From: Spirochaetales bacterium
GTDB lineage: Bacteria > Spirochaetota > Spirochaetia > JAGLYY01
Direction of reading: 5' to 3'
Length of the DNA: 5,571 bases
NCBI GenBank assembly: GCA_023131935.1
Contig: JAGLYY010000370.1
Span: 1-5,571 of the forward strand
A program made the translations under genes and the position numbers. Below the pieces are notes generated by a model. That model ran no database searches. It saw nothing but the letters and a program-made list of their open reading frames with translations, and was not told the origin of the DNA. How positions within the stretch are numbered: the first letter of the stretch is position 1; every line of letters begins with the position of its first letter. Of this stretch, positions 1 through 5,571 are shown one piece after another.

Positions 1-16
1 CTAATAGCCTAATAGC
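1..16. repeat. 8-bp tandem direct repeat, two copies
   Basis: The octamer CTAATAGC occurs twice back to back at the left edge (1-8 and 9-16) and is followed by a degenerate partial copy (CTACAGC, 17-23). The array may extend beyond the window. It is too short to assign a function and could be slippage in an intergenic spacer. Confidence 0.5.
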
Positions 17-37
17 CTACAGCCTTCTTCCTCCTGC

Positions 38-47
38 CCCCTAGGGG
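38..47. promoter_or_regulatory. Palindrome CCCCTAGGGG containing the btuC ribosome site
   Basis: This is a perfect 10-base palindrome. Its right half, AGGGG (43-47), is the best Shine-Dalgarno candidate for the btuC ATG at 54, with 6 bases between them. With no loop it cannot fold as a normal hairpin at the RNA level except by leaving the centre unpaired, so a regulatory role is conjecture. The ribosome-site reading is the better supported one. Confidence 0.35.
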
Positions 48-53
48 ATAACA

Positions 54-1079
54 ATGGCACTGAAAATAACACAGAAAGCTGTACCAGCAGTCCTTCTCCT
101 TGTCCTGCTCTGTCTCATGATTATTGCAAGCACAATTGGCAGCGCGAATATTCCACTTTCCGATGTCGCGCGAATCGTGATAAGTCCGATTTTCCCGGGT
201 GCCGATGATGGTGTTAAACAATCATTTAAGATTATCATCCGGATGGTCCGGCTCCCACGGGTCCTGCTATCGGTCCTTGCGGGTATGGGTTTAGCGATCA
301 GCGGTGCTGTCTTCCAGGGAATCTTTAGGAACCCCATGGCAAATCCCTATATCCTGGGTGTCTCTTCAGGTGCAGCCTTCGGGGCAACACTCGGAATGAT
401 CCTGGGTCTGCAAATCACTTTTCTGGGAGTCGGAGCGGTCCCGCTCTCAGCATTCATAGGGGCAATTGGCGCTTCCCTTCTCGTGTACATACTTTCGGGG
501 GGTGGCAAATCGGTAATGCCTTTGCTCCTGTCAGGTATCGCCCTTGGTTTTTTCCTGACTGCCCTTATGTCCCTCCTCATGTACTTTAACAGAGACCAGC
601 TTGAAAGGATTGTTTACTGGTCAATGGGCAGTTTCAATGCAGCAAACTGGACAAAAGTAGCCTTAACGGCCCCGGTTATCCTTTCGGGAGGCATCGTTAT
701 CCTCTTTTTCGCCCGGGACCTGAACCTGATGGTTTTAGGAGATGATACTGCCCGCGGACTTGGTATCCCCGTGCGGTATTCCCGGATCATATTTCTCCTG
801 ACCTCTACCATCATCACCGCCAGCGCGGTATCAGTGAGCGGGATAATCGGCTTTGTCGGACTCATCATTCCTCATATCATCCGTATCATTACCGGACCTG
901 ATCACCGCACACTCATCCCGAACAGCATGCTTGCCGGCGGTATTTTCCTTCTCCTTTCCGATACCCTGGCACGAACTGTCCTCTCTCCGACGGAAATCCC
1001 TGTAGGAATAATCACCTCTCTTGCGGGAGCGCCCTACTTTCTCCTGCTCCTCTACCAGAGGAGAAAGCAGTTTATATGA
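54..1079 (+). CDS. btuC: BtuC-type ABC permease for cobamide/corrinoid import
   Basis: Polytopic inner-membrane subunit of a FecCD/BtuC-family ABC importer, expected to form a homodimeric channel that receives substrate from a periplasmic or lipoprotein binding protein. The 341-residue length is normal for the family, which has about ten membrane spans. A short N-terminal tail (1-9) leads into the first hydrophobic span (about 10-30). The family hallmark block lies at 77-107, with GAVFQGIFRNP followed by LGVSSGA. The second hallmark, GFVGLIIPH, is at 266-274, followed by GPDHR at 281-285, near the region that contacts the ATPase. The start is fixed because an in-frame stop at 42-44 leaves ATG 54 as the first plausible codon, and AGGGG sits 6 bases upstream. 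The stop overlaps the btuD start (ATGA), so the two are translationally coupled. By sequence alone it could be a siderophore/haem permease; the B12 genes directly downstream argue for cobamide. Family certain, substrate inferred. Confidence 0.9.
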   Translation: MALKITQKAVPAVLLLVLLCLMIIASTIGSANIPLSDVARIVISPIFPGADDGVKQSFKIIIRMVRLPRVLLSVLAGMGLAISGAVFQGIFRNPMANPYILGVSSGAAFGATLGMILGLQITFLGVGAVPLSAFIGAIGASLLVYILSGGGKSVMPLLLSGIALGFFLTALMSLLMYFNRDQLERIVYWSMGSFNAANWTKVALTAPVILSGGIVILFFARDLNLMVLGDDTARGLGIPVRYSRIIFLLTSTIITASAVSVSGIIGFVGLIIPHIIRIITGPDHRTLIPNSMLAGGIFLLLSDTLARTVLSPTEIPVGIITSLAGAPYFLLLLYQRRKQFI

Positions 1080-1864
1080 GTAATCCTTCAATAATCTCAA
1101 TAAAAGATCTCAATTGGAGTTACAACGGCCGCCAAGTGCTTAAAACTATCTCCATGAATATAAAACCGGGAACTTTCACTGGAATACTGGGCCCCAATGG
1201 CGCGGGCAAAACTACCCTATTAAAACTGATCTTAAGGCTCCTTTCACCGGAGAAGGATTCGGTACTGATAAATCAACGGGATGTCCTCTCCTTTTCCCGT
1301 AAAGAACTCGCCAGACATGAGGCCCATGTGCCTCAGAGTACGAAAATTGATTTCGATTTTACTGTCCGGCAGATTGTTCTGATGGGCAGGTCTCCCTATC
1401 AGGGAAGATTTGACCGGGAAACGAAAGAGGACCGGGAAATTGCCGAAAGAGCGATGAAACAGGCCGGGATCTTTTACCTCAAGGATAAGCTCATTACACG
1501 CTTAAGCGGCGGAGAAGGCCAGCGTGTAATAGTTGCCCGGGCCCTTGCCCAGGAACCGGAGCTCCTCGCCCTCGACGAGCCGACAAGCCACCTTGATATC
1601 CATCATCAGATAAGAATTCTCTCCTTAATACGTTCTTTAAGCCGAAAGAATAATTTAACCGTCCTTGCGGTGCTTCACGACATCAACCACGCCCTGGAAT
1701 ACTGCGATTTCCTCTTTCTCCTCGACGAGGGGACAATCTACAAGACAGGTTGTCCGGAGGAGGTAATAACACCACGGGTGATGAAAGAAATATATGGCCT
1801 TGATGTTCAAATCGCGAAAAACCCCTTTACCGGTAAACCTTATCTTATTCCGGAATATGAGTAA
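1076..1864 (+). CDS. btuD: BtuD-type ABC ATPase for cobamide/corrinoid import
   Basis: Cytoplasmic ATPase subunit that powers the BtuC channel. All nucleotide-binding motifs are present and in order: Walker A GPNGAGKTT at 39-47, Q-loop Gln87, signature LSGGEGQR at 143-150, Walker B LLALDEP at 163-169, D-loop SHLD at 171-174 and switch His201. The protein is 262 residues, normal for FepC/BtuD-family ATPases, and looks catalytically intact. Its ATG overlaps the btuC TGA by four bases. A purine-rich AGAGGAGA lies 11 bases upstream, rather far for a Shine-Dalgarno site, so coupling to btuC translation probably helps. As with btuC, the family is secure, but the cobamide substrate is inferred from the salvage genes that follow. 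Confidence 0.9.
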   Translation: MSNPSIISIKDLNWSYNGRQVLKTISMNIKPGTFTGILGPNGAGKTTLLKLILRLLSPEKDSVLINQRDVLSFSRKELARHEAHVPQSTKIDFDFTVRQIVLMGRSPYQGRFDRETKEDREIAERAMKQAGIFYLKDKLITRLSGGEGQRVIVARALAQEPELLALDEPTSHLDIHHQIRILSLIRSLSRKNNLTVLAVLHDINHALEYCDFLFLLDEGTIYKTGCPEEVITPRVMKEIYGLDVQIAKNPFTGKPYLIPEYE

Positions 1865-1893
1865 GAAATCGATAAAATGAGGATAGAAGGATT

Positions 1894-2388
1894 ATGAGAA
1901 CACTCGTTACGGGTGGAGTAAAATCGGGTAAGAGTTGGTATGCCCTGAAATGTTCCGGCGAAATGAAAGGGGACAAAATCTTTCTTGCGACTGCCACAGC
2001 CTTTGATTCTGAGATGGAAGAAAGGATCAAACGACACCAGGAAGAACGGGGGGCCGGGTTCATTACCATTGAAGAGCCAATCAATATCGACCTCCACAGC
2101 GGGGACAACCTTCTCCTTGACTGTGTTACCATGTGGATGAATAACCTCTTTTATTATGGGAGGGAGGATGAGTGGGAAGATATTCTCAGATCTTTCCTGT
2201 TGAACCTCGGGGAGAACATCATCATTGTAACAAATGAAGTGGGACTTGGGAATATTCCCCCGAACCCTCTCACCCGCAGATATAACGAGTATCTCGCCAA
2301 AGCCAACAGGATGTTAGCCGAAGCCATGGACGAGGTGATCTTCATGGTATCCGGACTTCCTATTTTCCTGAAGGGGAAAGAGGAATGA
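1894..2388 (+). CDS. cobU: CobU: adenosylcobinamide kinase / adenosylcobinamide-phosphate guanylyltransferase
   Basis: Bifunctional cytoplasmic enzyme. It phosphorylates adenosylcobinamide and transfers GMP from GTP to the phosphate, giving adenosylcobinamide-GDP for CobS. The P-loop GGVKSGKS is at 7-14. In the stretch RIKRHQEER (44-52), His48 aligns with the guanylylated histidine of Salmonella CobU (His46). The DCVTMWMNNL block (76-85) and TNEVGLG (113-119) are typical, and the C-terminal DEVIFMVSGLP (146-156) matches the family ending. At 164 residues it is slightly shorter than the roughly 180 of Salmonella but complete in motifs. The ATG at 1894 lies 29 bases after btuD. Possible ribosome sites are GAAGG, only 3 bases upstream, and TGAGGA, 10 bases upstream; neither is ideal. 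The stop overlaps the next start. If the cbiR-like neighbour releases cobinamide phosphate, only the guanylyltransferase half is needed for remodelling. Confidence 0.95.
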   Translation: MRTLVTGGVKSGKSWYALKCSGEMKGDKIFLATATAFDSEMEERIKRHQEERGAGFITIEEPINIDLHSGDNLLLDCVTMWMNNLFYYGREDEWEDILRSFLLNLGENIIIVTNEVGLGNIPPNPLTRRYNEYLAKANRMLAEAMDEVIFMVSGLPIFLKGKEE

Positions 2389-3083
2389 AACTGGCCCTCC
2401 CCTCCTTCGTAATCCCGGGGACCTACCTGGAAAATGTAGAGTATATCGCCGGGATTAAAGAGGTACAGGCAATTGAATTACTGTTTTTCCAGTTTGACAG
2501 AGATTCCATTGAATTGTTTCGCCGGGAAAAAGAGGAAATAAGAAAATACAGGGACAGGTTCACCTTTACACTCCACATGCCCGATTCTCCTATCCCGGAA
2601 CATGAGAAACTCATAGAACTTACCGCTGACCTGGTCGAACACTTTGTAATCCATCCCCCTGTACTAAAGGACCTGGGTAACGGCAGCTTTTCCAATGGAC
2701 CGATTAAGAACCTATTCCGGGTTCTTGAGAAATGGAGAAACCGGTATGGCAACCGATTTCTATTGGAAAATCTTGTCGAACTGGATTTATTTAAAGAGGC
2801 AGCCGCGTCAGATATCCCTCTGTGTCTTGATACAGGACATCTTCTGCTGCGGGGACAACATCCTGTAGAGATATTTATGGAATACAAGGACCGTATCGAA
2901 GAAATTCATCTGCACGGGATCGCGGGGAAGAAAGATCACCAGGTTTTCGACAAAGAGGAACAGTGGTTTCAGAAACTTCTCCCCTCCTTGAAGGGATTTG
3001 AGGGGATTCTCAACATTGAAATTTTCCAGGAAGAGAAGTGTAGAAGTGTTCTTCCCTTCGTGTCAGATCTCATCCGGAATTAA
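2385..3083 (+). CDS. cbiR: CbiR-like cobamide nucleotide-loop hydrolase (AP-endonuclease-2 / sugar isomerase TIM-barrel fold)
   Basis: A 232-residue soluble protein with no signal peptide or membrane span. It has the pattern of the AP_endonuc_2 / xylose-isomerase-like TIM-barrel superfamily: alternating strands and helices ending in polar, metal-binding-type motifs. These are LHMPD (63-67), VIHPP (88-92), LEN with Glu128 (127-129), LDTGH with Asp149 and His152 (148-152), HLHG (175-178), His185 and IEIF with Glu212 (211-214). On its own this would be called a sugar phosphate isomerase/epimerase. The cobU and cobT neighbours and the ATGA overlap with cobU point instead to CbiR, first described in Akkermansia muciniphila. 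That enzyme hydrolyses the phosphoribosyl bond of cobamides to yield cobinamide phosphate and alpha-ribazole, which starts lower-ligand replacement. A GAGGA site precedes the start. The fold is seen in the motifs; the CbiR assignment comes from recalled family knowledge plus context. The alternative is an undescribed corrinoid- or alpha-ribazole-related TIM-barrel enzyme. Confidence 0.75.
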   Translation: MKLALPSFVIPGTYLENVEYIAGIKEVQAIELLFFQFDRDSIELFRREKEEIRKYRDRFTFTLHMPDSPIPEHEKLIELTADLVEHFVIHPPVLKDLGNGSFSNGPIKNLFRVLEKWRNRYGNRFLLENLVELDLFKEAAASDIPLCLDTGHLLLRGQHPVEIFMEYKDRIEEIHLHGIAGKKDHQVFDKEEQWFQKLLPSLKGFEGILNIEIFQEEKCRSVLPFVSDLIRN

Positions 3084-3124
3084 ACAGTAATTATTCAACC
3101 CCTATAAATGAAAAGGAGAATTTT
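3084..3124 (+). promoter_or_regulatory. Spacer with strong cobT ribosome site
   Basis: This 41-base AT-rich gap is the longest intergenic interval inside the cluster. It contains AAGGAG (3113-3118), 6 bases ahead of the cobT ATG, the best Shine-Dalgarno match in the window. cobT may therefore be initiated independently of upstream translation. A TATAAA (3103-3108) is present but too close to the start codon to serve as a convincing promoter. No terminator hairpin is visible. Confidence 0.6.
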
Positions 3125-4144
3125 ATGAGTGATATTCAAAAGAAAATGCGGTTTCATCTCGACAACCTGACAAAACCGGTCGGAAGCCTGGGAGTACTGG
3201 AAGAAATTGCCCTGAAACTCGCGGAAATCCAAAAGAAGGTCCCCCCGACTATCGGGAAAAAGGGAGTGTTCGTCTTTGCCGGCGATCATGGGATAACCGA
3301 TGAGGGAGTCTCTCTCTACCCGAAGGAGGTAACCTTCCAGATGGTCCTCAATTTTCTCTCCGGTGGCGCTGCAATCAATGTATTGTCCAGATCTTGCGGA
3401 TTCGATGTTTCCGTCATTGATTCAGGTGTTGCAGCTGATTTTTCTGAAGGAGAAATCATAGACAGGAAGGTGGGCTATGGAACTGCCAATTTTTCGAAAG
3501 AAGAGGCTATGTCACAGGAAGAACTTACAGCCTGTCTTTCTCATGGGAAAGCCCTGGCAGAAAAAGCATCTGAAGATGGGTACAACCTAGTGGCTATCGG
3601 TGATATGGGGATCGGAAACACAAGCTCTGCCGCGGCCCTTTGTCTCGCGGGGGGACTCACTAACGGGATTATCGATAAGGGAACGGGAATCAGCGATGAG
3701 ACCCTTCTGCATAAACGGAGTATCATCGAGGCGGCAATAGAAAAGCACAGCCCCTTTCAGGGAACAGAGGAGATCATGAGAAAAGTAGGCGGCTTTGAAT
3801 TGGCCACAATCACCGGTTTTATCCTGGGGCTGAAAGATAGAAAAATAGCCTGTGTTATTGATGGTTTCCCAGTGTCTGCCGCGGCATACATGGCTTATCT
3901 CATGGATAATTCGGTTACCTCTTACCTGTTTGCGGGACATGAATCAAAGGTCACCGGGCACCGGAGGATACTGGATACCCTCAGCCTGAGACCGATAGTC
4001 AAACTTAACATGCGCCTGGGAGAGGGGACCGGGGCGGTAATCGGAGGTTTTCTCATTGAGCTCGCGGCAAAAACCGCTTCAGAGATGGCCTCCTTTGAGT
4101 CCGCGGGAGTTGCAAAAAGTGAAAACCTTGAAGAAAATTACTGA
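3125..4144 (+). CDS. cobT: CobT: nicotinate-nucleotide--dimethylbenzimidazole phosphoribosyltransferase
   Basis: Cytoplasmic enzyme that transfers ribose phosphate from nicotinate mononucleotide to a lower-ligand base, giving the alpha-ribotide that CobS attaches. At 339 residues it is close to full length (Salmonella 356). Family blocks are LDNLTKPVGSLG (12-23), AGDHGI (52-57), a YPKEVT stretch (65-70), a FLSGGAAINVL block, GDMGIGNTSS (159-168) and RLGEGTGA (297-304), where Glu300 matches the catalytic Glu317 of Salmonella CobT. Aligned by eye, pocket residues Ser80, Gln88 and Leu175 of the Salmonella enzyme correspond here to Tyr65, Met73 and Met161. The usually conserved Glu174 is replaced by Asp160. 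Base preference may thus differ from Salmonella, but it cannot be read from sequence alone. The start is well supported by AAGGAG at 6-base spacing. The 3' end overlaps the preferred cobS start by 26 bases. Confidence 0.95.
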   Translation: MSDIQKKMRFHLDNLTKPVGSLGVLEEIALKLAEIQKKVPPTIGKKGVFVFAGDHGITDEGVSLYPKEVTFQMVLNFLSGGAAINVLSRSCGFDVSVIDSGVAADFSEGEIIDRKVGYGTANFSKEEAMSQEELTACLSHGKALAEKASEDGYNLVAIGDMGIGNTSSAAALCLAGGLTNGIIDKGTGISDETLLHKRSIIEAAIEKHSPFQGTEEIMRKVGGFELATITGFILGLKDRKIACVIDGFPVSAAAYMAYLMDNSVTSYLFAGHESKVTGHRRILDTLSLRPIVKLNMRLGEGTGAVIGGFLIELAAKTASEMASFESAGVAKSENLEENY

Positions 4145-4940
4145 TTCCTTCTGGACAAGCTTCGGGGTCCTCTCAAGAATTCCAGGGAAGAAGCATTATA
4201 ATCCTGATTTTTCCCTCTTCGGTTTCTTCCTGCCCCTCATTGGAATCCTTGTTTCCCTTATAGTCGCGGGGACTTTTTCCATCCTTTCTCCCCTTCTTCA
4301 CGGAGTTTTTACCTTAGGTGCCGCTATCCTCTTTATCCAGTATCTTCTTTTCAACCTTTTCCATTTTGATGGGCTCCTTGATTCTGCCGATGCCCTCTTC
4401 TACAACACCTCAAAGGAAAAACGTCTTACGATCCTCCGGGATGTCAATGCTGGTTCCTACGCTCTGTTTACGGGAGTTCTGTATATTTTTCTCAAACTAC
4501 ACTATCTGATATCGGGAACCGAATTTCTATTAGCAGTGAAACCCTTAGACCCTATTGTCATGGCGGTCCTTTTTTCATATCCCCTTTCAGGAAGAATAGC
4601 TGCCGGAATTGTCCCCATCATTCTAAAGCCCGCCAGGAAAGAGGGGATGGGTTCTCTGTTATCAAAGTACCGCTTTCTTCCCTTCCTTTTCGGAACAGGT
4701 ATTGCACTGTTTCTGAGTTTGGGATTCGTCTATTTCCGGATATTCTCTCACCGCGGTGAGATCTCTCCTTTTGTTTTTCTGCCTTTCCTGGGAGCTGTCC
4801 TTTCCGGACTGATTGTATCGCTCCTCTACAAAAAGTTAGTTGGAGGATTTACCGGTGATGCCCTCGGCCTTTCGGTGGAATTAGGAGAATTGTTTCATCT
4901 TGCCTGTTTTGTTGAGCTTATTGGAAGGGGAGTATTGTAA
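4119..4940 (+). CDS. cobS: CobS: adenosylcobinamide-GDP ribazoletransferase (cobalamin synthase)
   Basis: Integral membrane enzyme that joins adenosylcobinamide-GDP to alpha-ribazole (phosphate), closing the nucleotide loop of the cobamide. The family N-terminus FGVLSRIPG (15-23) is followed by several hydrophobic spans. The acidic motif HFDGLLDSADAL (82-93; Asp84, Asp88, Asp91) and Asp108 in the ILRD block form the usual metal and substrate site. GGFTGDALG (242-250; Asp247) is the conserved C-terminal block. I prefer the GTG at 4119, which gives 273 residues: GGGAG lies 9 bases upstream and the protein then begins just before the family N-terminus. The frame is open back to a TTG at 4056, but those 21 extra residues are polar, proline-rich, lie wholly within cobT and have no family counterpart that I know of. 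A TTG at 4128 is another option. The stop is two bases before the cobD ATG. Confidence 0.93.
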   Translation: MKTLKKITDSFWTSFGVLSRIPGKKHYNPDFSLFGFFLPLIGILVSLIVAGTFSILSPLLHGVFTLGAAILFIQYLLFNLFHFDGLLDSADALFYNTSKEKRLTILRDVNAGSYALFTGVLYIFLKLHYLISGTEFLLAVKPLDPIVMAVLFSYPLSGRIAAGIVPIILKPARKEGMGSLLSKYRFLPFLFGTGIALFLSLGFVYFRIFSHRGEISPFVFLPFLGAVLSGLIVSLLYKKLVGGFTGDALGLSVELGELFHLACFVELIGRGVL

Positions 4941-4942
4941 AG

Positions 4943-5571
4943 ATGCATGGCGGGAATATCAGGGAGCTCTCCGAAAAAATGTCGGTCCGAGATGAAGAGA
5001 TACTCGATTTCAGCGCCAACATCAATCCTCTCGGGTTCCCATCCTGGATACGATCAGTAGTCAACAGAACACTCGAAGGAATCCAACACTACCCGGACCT
5101 GGAACAGATTGAGCTGCGGGAAGCGGCCGCGAAACATTTCTCCCTCCCAATTGAGGAGATAATCGCGGGAAACGGAGCAAGCGAACTGATCTCTCTGCTC
5201 CCCTCAGTACTCAACCCGGACCAGGTAATTATCCCTGTCCCCGCTTATACCGAATATGATAAGGCATGCAGAGGAAAAAAGATTATCCATTTTCACCTTC
5301 AGGAAAAAGACAATTTTTCTTTTGATACTTCCCGTTTTCTGGAAGAGCTCCGGAATCACCGGGGCAGAAGTCTTATCTTCTTAGGTCAACCGGGGAACCC
5401 TACTGGAAACACCATCTTAAAAAGAAATATGATTCAACTGGCAGAAGACAATCCTTCAGCCTGGTTTTGTATTGATGAGTCTTTTGCCGATTTTCTCCCT
5501 GATTATACCACTCTCGGTACGGCGAAGAACTCAAATATCATAATCATCCGGTCTCTCACAAAATTCTACGG
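4943..5571 (+). CDS. cobD: CobD: L-threonine-O-3-phosphate decarboxylase, 5' part (runs off window)
   Basis: PLP-dependent aminotransferase-fold enzyme of the HisC-like family. CobD decarboxylates threonine phosphate to (R)-1-aminopropan-2-yl phosphate, the linker that CbiB attaches to cobyric acid. The frame is open from ATG 4943 to the window end (209 full codons plus two bases), so about 150 residues are missing if it matches the roughly 360 of Salmonella CobD. The N-terminus HGGNI (2-6) and FSANINPLGFP (23-33) are typical of CobD and help separate it from HisC. GNGASELI (76-83), GQPGNPTGN (148-156) and the cofactor Asp in IDES (177-180) are present. SLTK (204-207) carries the expected Schiff-base lysine, Lys207, eight bases before the edge. 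GGAAGGGGAG ends 10 bases before the start. The gap to cobS is two bases. HisC is the alternative but fits the start motif and context poorly. Confidence 0.92.
   Translation, partial: MHGGNIRELSEKMSVRDEEILDFSANINPLGFPSWIRSVVNRTLEGIQHYPDLEQIELREAAAKHFSLPIEEIIAGNGASELISLLPSVLNPDQVIIPVPAYTEYDKACRGKKIIHFHLQEKDNFSFDTSRFLEELRNHRGRSLIFLGQPGNPTGNTILKRNMIQLAEDNPSAWFCIDESFADFLPDYTTLGTAKNSNIIIIRSLTKFY

Larger units (their letters stand above)
1..53. other. Upstream leader of btuC, no gene assigned
   Basis: This is the only sequence seen ahead of the first gene. All three forward frames close here, with stops at 2-4, 10-12 and 42-44, so a preceding gene could end inside it, but nothing readable remains. 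It holds a short tandem repeat (1-16), a pyrimidine-rich run (about 21-41) and a 10-base palindrome (38-47) whose right half is the likely ribosome site of btuC. No cobalamin-riboswitch B12 box was recognised. If one controls this operon it must lie further upstream. Confidence 0.5.

Noticed and set aside
2423..2887. 154-codon open frame on the minus strand opposite the cbiR-like gene
   Set aside because: Its composition is serine/arginine-rich as expected for an antisense shadow, no family is recognisable, and the plus-strand gene has strong family motifs.
3081..3108. Possible promoter before cobT (TAAACA, 16-base gap, TATAAA)
   Set aside because: The -35 match is only four of six, and the implied transcript start (about 3115) would fall inside the cobT ribosome site. 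AT-rich spacer sequence explains it better.
3587..3940. 117-codon minus-strand open frame opposite cobT
   Set aside because: It is antisense to well-conserved CobT blocks and has no recognisable motifs of its own, so it is a shadow frame.
4056..4118. N-terminal 21-residue extension of CobS from TTG 4056
   Set aside because: The extra stretch lies wholly within cobT, is polar and proline-rich, and uses a rare start codon, whereas GTG 4119 has a ribosome site at good spacing.
4318..4509. 63-codon plus-strand open frame inside cobS
   Set aside because: It lies out of frame within conserved CobS motifs, and its serine/phenylalanine-rich product is what a shifted membrane-protein frame gives.
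4751..4761. Short inverted repeat (CACCGCGGTG) inside cobS as a possible hairpin or operator
   Set aside because: It lies in the middle of a coding region between membrane segments, has no T-run or loop, and such 10-base palindromes occur by chance.

Overview
The window is a single-strand (+) block of seven tightly packed genes for uptake, lower-ligand remodelling and nucleotide-loop assembly of cobamides (vitamin B12-type cofactors). It reads as one operon that continues past both edges. The order is btuC (54-1079), btuD (1076-1864), cobU (1894-2388), a cbiR-like TIM-barrel hydrolase gene (2385-3083), cobT (3125-4144), cobS (4119-4940, GTG start) and the first 209 codons of cobD (4943 to the window edge). 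No RNA gene, transposon, CRISPR array or convincing terminator was seen. The longest non-coding stretch is the first 53 bases.

Organism: a bacterium of moderate GC (about half by eye). It has clear AGGAG-type ribosome sites, ATGA start/stop overlaps and a bacterial-type CobU rather than archaeal CobY. I cannot place it to phylum from this window. A spirochaete or another anaerobic, gut- or sediment-type lineage is only a guess.

How the genes fit together: BtuC and BtuD form the membrane channel and ATPase of a cobamide/corrinoid importer whose binding protein (BtuF) is not in view. The cbiR-like product is expected to cut the nucleotide loop of imported cobamides, releasing alpha-ribazole and leaving cobinamide phosphate. 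CobU then activates cobinamide (phosphate) to the GDP form. CobT makes the alpha-ribotide of the preferred lower base from nicotinate mononucleotide, and CobS joins the two halves. CobD makes aminopropanol phosphate, which belongs to an earlier entry point (cobyric acid to cobinamide phosphate). The cluster therefore appears to serve both cobamide remodelling and cobyric-acid-level salvage or synthesis.

The most noteworthy points are the cbiR-like gene, embedded between cobU and cobT as part of a near-complete import-strip-rebuild pathway, and a Glu-to-Asp change at a normally conserved active-site position of CobT (residue 160). These are variants of known systems; I saw no clearly undescribed system.
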